Shown in pieces: positions 1-6,583 of a stretch of DNA of 14,345 bases (positions within the stretch are counted from its first letter, which is position 1; each line of letters starts with the position of its first letter). The stretch comes from Bryobacterales bacterium (GTDB taxonomy: Bacteria; Acidobacteriota; Terriglobia; Bryobacterales; Bryobacteraceae). The stretch lies in the NCBI GenBank assembly GCA_003164075.1, contig PLRZ01000473.1, forward strand, positions 37,158-51,502, written 5' to 3'. The position numbers and the translations under genes were made by a program. The notes below the pieces were generated by a model. That model was not told the DNA's origin. It saw only the letters and a list, made by a program, of their open reading frames with translations, and searched no databases.

Positions 1-1020
1 TACCGCTCCTACTATGCCGCCGACAACTATCCGGGGCCGCTCGATTACGAGGCCGACACCAACCTGCTGTTCCACAATAACTGCCACGGCGGATTCACCG
101 ATGTGAGCGAAAAATCGGGCATCGCGCAATACAAGGGCCGGACCATGGGCGTGACTTCCGGCGATTTCGACGGCGACGGCTATCCCGATATCTACGTGGC
201 CAACGACAAGACCGAGAGTTTTCTGTTTCACAACAAACACGACGGCACGTTTGAAGAGATCGCGGTCGATGCCGGCGCGGCATTCGGACAGAACGGCGAG
301 TCCAGTTCCGCCATGGGGCCGGTCTTTTTCGACATGAATAACAACGGGCGCGCCGACCTCTGGGTGAGCGATTCCAAGTACAACCGCCTGCTGCAAAACT
401 CCGGCAAACTGCCCTTCACCGACGTCACCCAGCAGGCCGGCATCTCCCAACTGACGGCGCAATACACCAGTTGGGGCACGGGCGCGTTCGATTTCGATAA
501 CGACGGGCGCAAGGACATCATGATCTTCCATGGCGGCCTGATCCACCTGGTGCCGCAGGAGCATTCGATCTTCCGCAACCTCGGCGGCGGCAAATTCCAG
601 GATGTATCGGCGGATGCCGGGCCGTTCTTCGCCACCAAGAGCGTGGGCCGCGGCGCCTGCTTCGCGGATTACGACAACGATGGGAAGGTGGACGCCTACC
701 TGGTGAACGTGGGCGCCCCCGGAGTGCTGCTCCGGAACACCACTCCCGCGGCGGGGCACTGGCTGATGATCGCGCTCGTGGGCACCAAGAGCAACCGCGA
801 TGGCATCGGCGCCAAGGTGGTAGTGGAGGCCGGCGGCGTGAAGCAATATCTGGAGCGCGTGGCCGGGTCGGGATACCTCAGCCAGAACGATTGGCGCCTG
901 CATTTCGGACTGGGAGCGCAGACCAAAGTGGACCGCATCACCGTCACGTGGCCCAGCGGAATTCGCCAGGTAGTGGAAGGCGTGGCCGCCAACCAGGTGA
1001 TTACCATCACGGAGAAATAA
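1..1020 (+). CDS. FG-GAP/VCBS repeat protein with C-terminal ASPIC/UnbV domain (CRTAC1-like), 5'-truncated
   Basis: The reading frame is open from base 1, so the N-terminus and any signal peptide lie outside the window; 339 residues are visible. Four calcium-loop FG-GAP/VCBS motifs are seen: DFDGDGYPD at visible residues 55-63, then DMNNNGRADLW, DFDNDGRKDI and DYDNDGKVDAY. These are typical of integrin-alpha-like beta-propeller blades. From about residue 252 (GHWLMIAL) to the end lies an ASPIC/UnbV domain, with the typical DGIGAKV, YLSQND, LHFGLG and ITVTWPSG stretches. Proteins of this build are normally exported or surface-bound and are abundant in Acidobacteria and Planctomycetes; their biochemical role is not established. 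The stop codon is followed after 2 bp by the next start, so the gene probably heads or belongs to the downstream operon. The family call is secure, the function is not. Confidence 0.93.
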   Translation, partial: YRSYYAADNYPGPLDYEADTNLLFHNNCHGGFTDVSEKSGIAQYKGRTMGVTSGDFDGDGYPDIYVANDKTESFLFHNKHDGTFEEIAVDAGAAFGQNGESSSAMGPVFFDMNNNGRADLWVSDSKYNRLLQNSGKLPFTDVTQQAGISQLTAQYTSWGTGAFDFDNDGRKDIMIFHGGLIHLVPQEHSIFRNLGGGKFQDVSADAGPFFATKSVGRGACFADYDNDGKVDAYLVNVGAPGVLLRNTTPAAGHWLMIALVGTKSNRDGIGAKVVVEAGGVKQYLERVAGSGYLSQNDWRLHFGLGAQTKVDRITVTWPSGIRQVVEGVAANQVITITEK

Positions 1021-1022
1021 GC

Positions 1023-2855
1023 ATGCGACGGGCGATTTGGGGACTACTTTTCGTGATGGCGGCGGGCGCGGCGGTTACCGGGACGCCGCGTTACAAGAGT
1101 CCCGACGATCTGGCGCTGTCGCCCGATGGCAAGCGGCTATACGTAGTGTGCAGCGGCAGCGACGAAGTGCTGGTGGTGGATACCGCGACCCATACGGTCG
1201 CCGGCCGCGTGCCGGTGGGCCGGGTCCCGCGGGGAATCGCCATGGCGCCCGACGGCAAGCGGTTCTACGTGACCAACTCCTGGTCGGACACGGTGAGCGA
1301 AGTGGACTCCGCGTCGCTGCAGGTATTGCGCACGCTGCCCGCCGGGTTTGAGCCCACGGGACTCGCGCTCGATGCGGTGCGCAATGTGCTGTACGTGGCC
1401 AATCGGCTGTCCGACGATGTCTCGCAGATCGACCTCGCGGACGGCAGCGATGCGCAGCGCTTTGTGGCCGGCAAGGGCGCCAGCTACGTGACCGCATCGC
1501 CCGACGGAGCGCGCATCTACGTCAGTCACGTTTATCCGCAAGTGGGCAAATTCCGTACGCCGCCGCAATCGGAAATCACGCAACTGGACGCCGCTCACAA
1601 AGTTGTGGCCAACCGTCTGGTCCTGAACAATGCGGCGGGCGTGTTTCACATCGCCTTCTCGCCCGATGGCCGAGTGGGGCTGGCTGCCGAGATGCGGCCC
1701 AAGAACCTGGTCCCGCTGGCCCATGTGGAGCACGGCTGGGTGTTCGGAAATTCGCTGGCGGTGTTTGGCGACGACATTGGCGCGGTGGTGCAAATGCCTT
1801 TGGACCAGATGGAGACGTTTCCATCCATGCCATTCGGCGTGGCCATCTCTCGCGATAAGTCGCGGGCTTACGTTTCCGCCAGCGGGTCGAACGAAATTCT
1901 GATCCTGGATTTGGGCAAGCTGGTGGCCGCGGCGCGGTCCCCGCAAGCTGCCCGCATGGCGAGCGATCTCTCGGCGTCCGCGAAGTACGTGCTGGCGCAC
2001 GTTGCGGTGGGGCAGAATCCGCGCAGCATCCAGATCTCCGCCGATGGGGCCACGCTGTATGTGGCCAACCGGCTGGACGACACCATTTCCGTGGTGGATA
2101 CGGCGCGCGCGGCGGTCGGCGCCACCATCGCGTTGGGCGACGCTGTACCGCTAACGGCGGAGCGCCGCGGAGAGCGCCTCTTCTATTCGTCGATGTACGC
2201 CTTCGGCCACCAGTTCGGCTGCGCCAACTGCCATATCGACTCCACGTTCGACGGACTCTCCTGGGATCTGGAGCCTGACGGCTTCGGCGTCGACATCGTG
2301 GACAATCGCATGCTCGAAGAGGTCAAAGATACCGCGCCCTATAAATGGAACGGCGGCAATCCCGACCTGCAAACCGAGTGCGGGCCTCGGACGGAGCGCT
2401 ACTTTTTCCGTTCCGAAGGGTTTCGTGGAGTAGAGCTGGAAGACCTGGTGAAGTATATCCAGTCGATTCCTTCGCGTCCCAATCGCTATCGGCTCCCCGA
2501 TGGCGAATTGTCGCCGGCACAGGAGCGCGGCCGGGCGATTTTCACCCGCGAAGTGAAGAAGGATGGCACGCCCATTCCATATTCGCTGCAATGTTTCGTG
2601 TGCCACTCCGGGCCGCATTATACGAATACCGCGTCGTTCGATGTGGGAACGGGCAAACCATCGGACCGGTCGCCGCTCATCGATACACCGCAGTTGAACA
2701 ACATCGTCAACAGCGGGCCGTATTTGCATGACGGGTCGGCGCGGTCGCTGGAAGAGATCTGGACGGTTTTCAATCCCAACGACAAGCATGGCGTCACCAA
2801 CGATCTGGTGAAAGACGAACTGAACGATCTGATCGAGTATTTGAAAATATTATGA
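1023..2855 (+). CDS. YVTN beta-propeller fused to di-haem cytochrome c (cytochrome c peroxidase/MauG-like)
   Basis: A 610-residue exported protein. The start at 1023 is chosen because GGAG at 1011-1014 lies 8 bases upstream and the product begins with a signal peptide (MRRAIWGLLFVMAAGAAVTG). Residues of about 28-380 form a YVTN-type seven-bladed propeller with repeated LYVVCSGSDEV, FYVTNSWSDTV, LYVANRLSDDV and LYVANRLDDTI strands. The C-terminal part has two CxxCH haem-binding motifs, CANCH at 400-404 and CFVCH at 524-528, and the PYLHDGSARSLEEIW segment typical of bacterial di-haem peroxidases/MauG relatives. The inferred role is periplasmic electron transfer or peroxide/substrate oxidation, with the propeller as a scaffold or ligand site. 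A canonical peroxidase activity cannot be concluded from sequence. Its stop overlaps an ATG at 2852 (ATGA), but the functional start of the next gene is probably further downstream. Confidence 0.92.
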   Translation: MRRAIWGLLFVMAAGAAVTGTPRYKSPDDLALSPDGKRLYVVCSGSDEVLVVDTATHTVAGRVPVGRVPRGIAMAPDGKRFYVTNSWSDTVSEVDSASLQVLRTLPAGFEPTGLALDAVRNVLYVANRLSDDVSQIDLADGSDAQRFVAGKGASYVTASPDGARIYVSHVYPQVGKFRTPPQSEITQLDAAHKVVANRLVLNNAAGVFHIAFSPDGRVGLAAEMRPKNLVPLAHVEHGWVFGNSLAVFGDDIGAVVQMPLDQMETFPSMPFGVAISRDKSRAYVSASGSNEILILDLGKLVAAARSPQAARMASDLSASAKYVLAHVAVGQNPRSIQISADGATLYVANRLDDTISVVDTARAAVGATIALGDAVPLTAERRGERLFYSSMYAFGHQFGCANCHIDSTFDGLSWDLEPDGFGVDIVDNRMLEEVKDTAPYKWNGGNPDLQTECGPRTERYFFRSEGFRGVELEDLVKYIQSIPSRPNRYRLPDGELSPAQERGRAIFTREVKKDGTPIPYSLQCFVCHSGPHYTNTASFDVGTGKPSDRSPLIDTPQLNNIVNSGPYLHDGSARSLEEIWTVFNPNDKHGVTNDLVKDELNDLIEYLKIL

Positions 2856-2910
2856 AAACCACCGGCTACAACGTGGCGCAGGCACTCCCGCCCAATACCA
2901 CTTACTTCTT

Positions 2911-3029
2911 GTGGGGCAGCCAATCCTGGCTGCGGCCGGCTTTCAGCCGGCTCTTCGCCCCGTCGACCGCCGTTCGCACCCCGGAAGAGCCGCCTAAAAG
3001 GCGGCTGCAGCCAGGATTGGCTGCCCCAC
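2911..3029. repeat. 119-bp nested palindromic element (GTGGGGCAG family)
   Basis: A perfect 23-nt inverted repeat bounds the element: 2911-2933 begins GTGGGGCAGCC and its exact reverse complement lies at 3007-3029. Inside are two further hairpins: GCCGGC-TTTCA-GCCGGC at 2935-2951, and AGCCGCCT-AAA-AGGCGGCT at 2988-3006. GGCTCTTC at 2949-2956 also pairs with GAAGAGCC at 2984-2991. Each 23-nt arm can itself fold (GCAGCCA-4 nt-TGGCTGC). It lies between the cytochrome gene and the signal peptide of the next gene, and stays open in that gene's frame. It resembles a REP/BIME-type intergenic palindrome and shares GTGGGGCAG ends with the repeats at 6451 and 8961. Its function is unknown; possible roles are mRNA stabilisation or attenuation within the operon. 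Confidence 0.85.
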
Positions 3030-3034
3030 CACAA

Positions 3035-4147
3035 ATGCTGAATTCCGGCCGCGGGAAAAGTAAGCGGCATGGGGCACTCCTGCCTCTTACCGCACCGCTC
3101 CTCCTTTTCCTCGCCCTCAGCGCCCAAGCCGCCGACCTGCCGCGCTTCCGCTGGCAGAATTTCACCACGGAAAACGGCCTGCCCGATAACCGTGTCTACT
3201 CCATCGCCGTGGATGGCGACAAGGTCTGGGCCGGCACCGACAATGGCTTGGCCCTCTACGAAAACGGCCACTGGAAAAGCTTCACCGTGGCCGATGGATT
3301 GGCCCACCGCGCGGTGCTCTCATTGGCCCTCGACAAACGAACTCACGACCTGTGGATCGGCACCATGGGCGGGCTCAGCCGCTATTCCGCCGGCCGCTTC
3401 GACACCTTTACGCAACTCACCAGCGGCCTGCCCAACGACGTAGTCTACGGAGTCTCGGTGCTGGGCGACGCCGTGTGGGTAGCCACCGCCGCCGGCGGCG
3501 CGCGGCTGAATACGCGCACCCATCAATGGAGCCCCTATAATGAACGTAATACCCCCATGTATGAGATCTGGACCTACAGCGTGACGGCCGCCGAAGACAA
3601 GGTATACTACGCGGTATGGGGCGGGGGAGTGCTGGAATACGACGTCAAAACCGACCGCTGGAAGGACTACAACGATCCTGACGGCGAAACCGAGATGGTC
3701 CTTTTCAAGGATCAGGGATTGATCCACGAAATCACCACTTCGGTGAGTTATGTGAAGGGTATCCTGTGGGCCGCCACTTACTTTGGAGCGTCCCGCTACG
3801 ACGGCCGCAACTGGCAAAACTTTCTGGACAAAGACAGCGGCCTGCCCAGCAACTTCCTCAACCAGGTGAAGAGCGTGGACGGAACGCGAACTTGGTTCTC
3901 CACCGACAAAGGACTGGCCTATTACGACGGCGAACGTTGGGCCACTTATCGTCCGTCGCTGGACACGCACGCGCCGGAGATGTTAGTGCGCGACGAAAAG
4001 GGCGCCGTGACGCGCGTGCCCGTGGAAACCGCGCCGGCGCATCATTATACCTTCGCCATCGATTTTCAGAATAACGATGTTTGGGTGGCTACCGCCAAAG
4101 GCGTGAGCCACGGAATTCGCATTTTAACCGGAGATTCAAGCCGATGA
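3035..4147 (+). CDS. Exported two-component-regulator-type propeller (Reg_prop) protein without kinase domain
   Basis: The predicted 370-residue product has a signal peptide at about 1-32 (positive KSKRHG, hydrophobic LLPLTAPLLLFLALS, cleavage near AQA). Propeller repeats of the Reg_prop type follow: FTTENGLPDNRVYSIAVDGD with VWAGTDNGLALY (43-75), FTVADGLAHRAVLSLALD with LWIGTMGGLSRY (83-117), TSGLPNDVVYGV with VWVATAAGG, and DSGLPSNFLNQV with WFSTDKGLAYY. These blades form the periplasmic ligand-sensing part of hybrid two-component systems. Here no transmembrane, kinase or DNA-binding region follows, so it is a stand-alone binding propeller. An in-frame ATG at 2852 overlaps the previous stop, but would put 61 residues, mostly encoded by the palindrome, before the signal peptide. 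I therefore prefer 3035, although no clear ribosome binding site precedes it. The 3' end overlaps the next start as ATGA. Confidence 0.85.
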   Translation: MLNSGRGKSKRHGALLPLTAPLLLFLALSAQAADLPRFRWQNFTTENGLPDNRVYSIAVDGDKVWAGTDNGLALYENGHWKSFTVADGLAHRAVLSLALDKRTHDLWIGTMGGLSRYSAGRFDTFTQLTSGLPNDVVYGVSVLGDAVWVATAAGGARLNTRTHQWSPYNERNTPMYEIWTYSVTAAEDKVYYAVWGGGVLEYDVKTDRWKDYNDPDGETEMVLFKDQGLIHEITTSVSYVKGILWAATYFGASRYDGRNWQNFLDKDSGLPSNFLNQVKSVDGTRTWFSTDKGLAYYDGERWATYRPSLDTHAPEMLVRDEKGAVTRVPVETAPAHHYTFAIDFQNNDVWVATAKGVSHGIRILTGDSSR

Positions 4148-4653
4148 ACACAATCGAACTGCTCGACCGAATCGCAGGCGCCACAGAGGTGAAAAAGCAC
4201 GCCATCACGGCGCTCTCGGTGCTCAATGAAGCGTACGACTACCCCAAGCCGAGCTCCTTTTCACGTGGATTGCGCATAGACGTGGGGGGTGTCGCGATTC
4301 TGCTGATTTCCGGCACAGCCAGCATTGACGAGGATGGACAGAGTGTCCATATCGGCGACTTTCGCGCGCAGTTGCGGCGCACTTACGAAAACATTACCGG
4401 CCTGTTGGCGGCGGAAGGCGCAACCTGGAAGGACATCGTCCGCACCAGTTGCTACCTGCGCGATATCGAGCGCGATTACGAGGCTTTCAATGAAGGCCGC
4501 ACGGAATTTTTCCAGGAACAGGGGCTCGACCCACTGCCGGCTTCCACCGGCATCCAGGCCATTCTCTGCCGTCCCGAACTGTTGGTGGAAATCGAAGCCA
4601 TCGCCATGTTCGTTCCACCACCGAAGGATTCGTCATGCAATGGAAACTGTTAG
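4144..4653 (+). CDS. RidA/YjgF/YER057c/UK114-family protein (non-canonical, lacks catalytic Arg)
   Basis: A 169-residue protein. The start ATG at 4144 overlaps the previous stop (ATGA) and has GGAG at 4130-4133. The Rid fold is clear in ISGTASIDEDGQSVHIGD, the helix FRAQLRRTYENITGLLAAEG, WKDIVRTSCYLRDI, and the C-terminal strand LLVEIEAIAMF at 147-157. Canonical RidA enzymes hydrolyse reactive enamine/imine intermediates, using an arginine that is Arg105 in the E. coli protein. In the ungapped alignment of PARS with PAST (132-135), that position is Ser134, so the imine deaminase activity is doubtful and the protein belongs to a divergent Rid subgroup. An N-terminal extension of roughly 35 residues and a Cys-containing tail are also unlike the usual 125-130 residue family members. 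No signal peptide is seen, making it the only clearly cytoplasmic product of this operon. Its 3' end overlaps the next gene by 19 bp. Confidence 0.9.
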   Translation: MNTIELLDRIAGATEVKKHAITALSVLNEAYDYPKPSSFSRGLRIDVGGVAILLISGTASIDEDGQSVHIGDFRAQLRRTYENITGLLAAEGATWKDIVRTSCYLRDIERDYEAFNEGRTEFFQEQGLDPLPASTGIQAILCRPELLVEIEAIAMFVPPPKDSSCNGNC

Positions 4654-6443
4654 CGGCAGCGCTGGCTCTGCCTGCGTTTGTCAGCGCTCAGACCACCTGC
4701 GCCTGTGGAGCGCAGCAGCCCGGTCCGCCGGCCAGTCGCACGCTGGCGCCCTATGCCAACACTCCGGAAGATCTGCGGCCGTATTCGAAATTCACCGTCC
4801 CCTACTACGTGCACTACACCAAGACGCCGGAATATAACGGCCCCGCCGCCGATGCGCCCACCGTTCCGGCGTCCGAGGTGAGCGAGGTGCCGATCGGTTT
4901 TCTGGGGCCGATTCAGGACCACAAAGATATCGCTTTGGGAACGGCTATGCTGCATGGCGCGCAACTGGCCATTGACGAAGCCAACGCGCGCGGCGGCTAC
5001 GGCGGCAAGCCGTTCAGCCTGAAACTGCACAACGATGCCGCCACCTGGGGCGCGGCCAGCAACGAAATAGTCAAGATGGTCTATGACGATAAGGTCTGGG
5101 CCATGCTGGGGTCCATCAGCGGCGATTCCACCCACATTGCCCTGCGCGTCTCGCTCAAGGCCGAGCTGCCCATCGTCAACAGCGCGGCCACCGATCCCAC
5201 CATTCCCGAGACCATCATTCCGTGGATCCTGACTTCGATTCAAGACGACCGCGTGCAGTCGTACACCCTGGCGCGCCGCATCTTCACCGACCTTGGATTG
5301 AAGCGCGTGGCGCTTCTGCGCGTCAATGAGCGCTACGGCCGTTTCGGTGTGTTGAAGTTCCGCGACGCTGCGAGGCGGCTCGGCCATCCGGTGGTGATCG
5401 AGCAGAAGTACGCCCCGGGCGATAACACGTTCACCCGCCAACTGCGCGTGATCAACGATTCGCGCGTGGACGGCATCGTGATCTGGGGCGATGCTCCGGC
5501 CGCCGGCGAGATCCTCACCGAGATGCGCAAAATGGGCATGAAGCAGCCGGTTTTCGGCAGCGCGCGCGTGGTGGGCGAGGGTCTCGTGCAGAAAGCCGGA
5601 GCGGCAGCCGAAGGGCTGGAGGCCGTCTATCCGTTCGACCCCAATCGCGACGATGCCACGTGGCTGGCCTTCCAGAAGCGGTATGAGGCGGCGTATCATG
5701 CCAAGGTCGATTCCTTTTCGGCGCTGGGGTTCGATACCATGAACATCCTGTTAGACGCCATCTGCCGCGCGGGGCTGAATCGCGGCGCCATTCGTAACGC
5801 GCTCTACTCGCTCGAGAGCTACAAAGGCGTCACCGGGGAAATGATTTTCGACCCCAATGCCAAGAACATCGCTCCCATGTACCTGGGCAAACTGCACGAC
5901 GGCCTCTGGACGTATCGCCGTTACACCATGCAGGCGCCGTATGCCACGGTGGGTGCGGCCGGCGTGGAGTACAACGGGCCGGCGCCCTCGTCGTCGGCCG
6001 GTGAGCGCCGCAAGATCGTACTGTTCGGACCCGGCGCGGAGGCGGCCGCGGCGAGCTTGAGTCGCCCTGGCTACGAAGTGGTGGGCATCTCTTCGGAGGC
6101 CGCGTGGGGCAAGGCGTCGAATGAGTTGGTGAAGTTGGTGTACGACCCCGACGCCATCGGCATCGTGGCTACGGACCGCGCATCGGCGCACCTGGCGGAG
6201 CAGATCGCCGTGAAGGCGCTGATACCCGTCGTGGCCATCTCGGCCGACCGCGCGTTGACGTCGGCGAATGTGCCGTGGATCTTCCGTCTGGATGCCGGCA
6301 CGGCGCCGGCCGACGCGGTCGAGTGTTTGAGCGAGGCGGCCGCGCGCGCCGGCGGGAATCGCGATTCCATCCGCGCCTATCTGGCGTCCGGAAAGACGGT
6401 GGCGCAGCGGTTTTCGTTTGCTTCGACGGGGGAATTGCGGTAG
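4635..6443 (+). CDS. Periplasmic type 1 substrate-binding protein (LivJ/Peripla_BP_6-like) with partial C-terminal duplication
   Basis: A 602-residue exported protein. GAAGGA at 4623-4628 precedes the ATG at 4635, and a signal peptide ends near FVSA (residue 18). The binding domain starts at V85 (VPIGFLGPIQDH) with LGTAMLHGAQLAIDEANARGG, VWAMLGSISGDSTHIA, LPIVNSAATDP and VALLRVNERYGRFG, and reaches to about residue 430. This matches branched-chain amino acid/amide (HAAT) ABC-transporter binding proteins. After a linker, residues about 465-600 resemble part of the same fold: WGKASNELVKLVYD at 491 parallels WGAASNEIVKMVYD at 138. The usual permease and ATPase genes are absent here, so it may act as a receptor or use a distant transporter. 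Binding proteins of this class are also found with PQQ alcohol dehydrogenases alongside YVTN propellers, a possible parallel. The ligand is unknown. Confidence 0.9.
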   Translation: MQWKLLAAALALPAFVSAQTTCACGAQQPGPPASRTLAPYANTPEDLRPYSKFTVPYYVHYTKTPEYNGPAADAPTVPASEVSEVPIGFLGPIQDHKDIALGTAMLHGAQLAIDEANARGGYGGKPFSLKLHNDAATWGAASNEIVKMVYDDKVWAMLGSISGDSTHIALRVSLKAELPIVNSAATDPTIPETIIPWILTSIQDDRVQSYTLARRIFTDLGLKRVALLRVNERYGRFGVLKFRDAARRLGHPVVIEQKYAPGDNTFTRQLRVINDSRVDGIVIWGDAPAAGEILTEMRKMGMKQPVFGSARVVGEGLVQKAGAAAEGLEAVYPFDPNRDDATWLAFQKRYEAAYHAKVDSFSALGFDTMNILLDAICRAGLNRGAIRNALYSLESYKGVTGEMIFDPNAKNIAPMYLGKLHDGLWTYRRYTMQAPYATVGAAGVEYNGPAPSSSAGERRKIVLFGPGAEAAAASLSRPGYEVVGISSEAAWGKASNELVKLVYDPDAIGIVATDRASAHLAEQIAVKALIPVVAISADRALTSANVPWIFRLDAGTAPADAVECLSEAAARAGGNRDSIRAYLASGKTVAQRFSFASTGELR

Positions 6444-6450
6444 ACAATAG

Positions 6451-6473
6451 GTGGGGCAGGCAGTGCCGCCTGG
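6451..6473. repeat. Single-arm fragment of GTGGGGCAG repeat family
   Basis: GTGGGGCAGGCAGTGCCGCC at 6451-6470 closely matches the arm of the palindrome at 8961 (GTGGGGCAGGCGGTGCTCGC). No matching opposite arm is visible in the spacer, so this looks like a decayed or half element. It lies 7 bp after the stop of the binding-protein gene. Confidence 0.6.
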
Positions 6474-6571
6474 TGAACGCCTGTTCCTACAACAGCAGCC
6501 TGCACGCTACTTTCGTCAAGGTGTTCGACGTGGCGCCGCAAACCACGGTCGTGGGGACGTTCCCCACATAG
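6474..6571 (+). pseudogene. Possible 3' remnant of a coding sequence
   Basis: The frame ending at the TAG at 6569-6571 reads protein-like sequence (CSYNSSLHATFVKVFDVAPQ, then TTVVGTFPT) with natural codon usage. Upstream it continues only into the antisense-like out-of-frame reading of the binding-protein gene, and no start or known domain is visible. It may be the tail of a gene whose front was lost through rearrangement at the adjacent GTGGGGCAG repeat. It could equally be chance; no function is proposed. Confidence 0.25.
6551..6567. promoter_or_regulatory. Perfect hairpin GTGGGGA-CGT-TCCCCAC upstream of isoamylase
   Basis: A 7-bp perfect stem with a 3-nt loop ends 16 bases before the isoamylase ATG. 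No T-run follows, so it is not a typical intrinsic terminator. It could affect translation start of the downstream gene or be an operator or small repeat; the sequence alone does not decide. Confidence 0.4.
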
Positions 6572-6583
6572 GGGCGCACTTCT

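Noticed and set aside
2852..3034. ATGA-coupled start at 2852 for the propeller protein
   Set aside because: It would put 61 palindrome-derived residues before a clear signal peptide; kept only as an alternative because no good ribosome binding site precedes 3035.
6551..6567. Hairpin as a rho-independent terminator of the upstream operon
   Set aside because: No T-run follows the stem and it lies too close to the isoamylase start codon.
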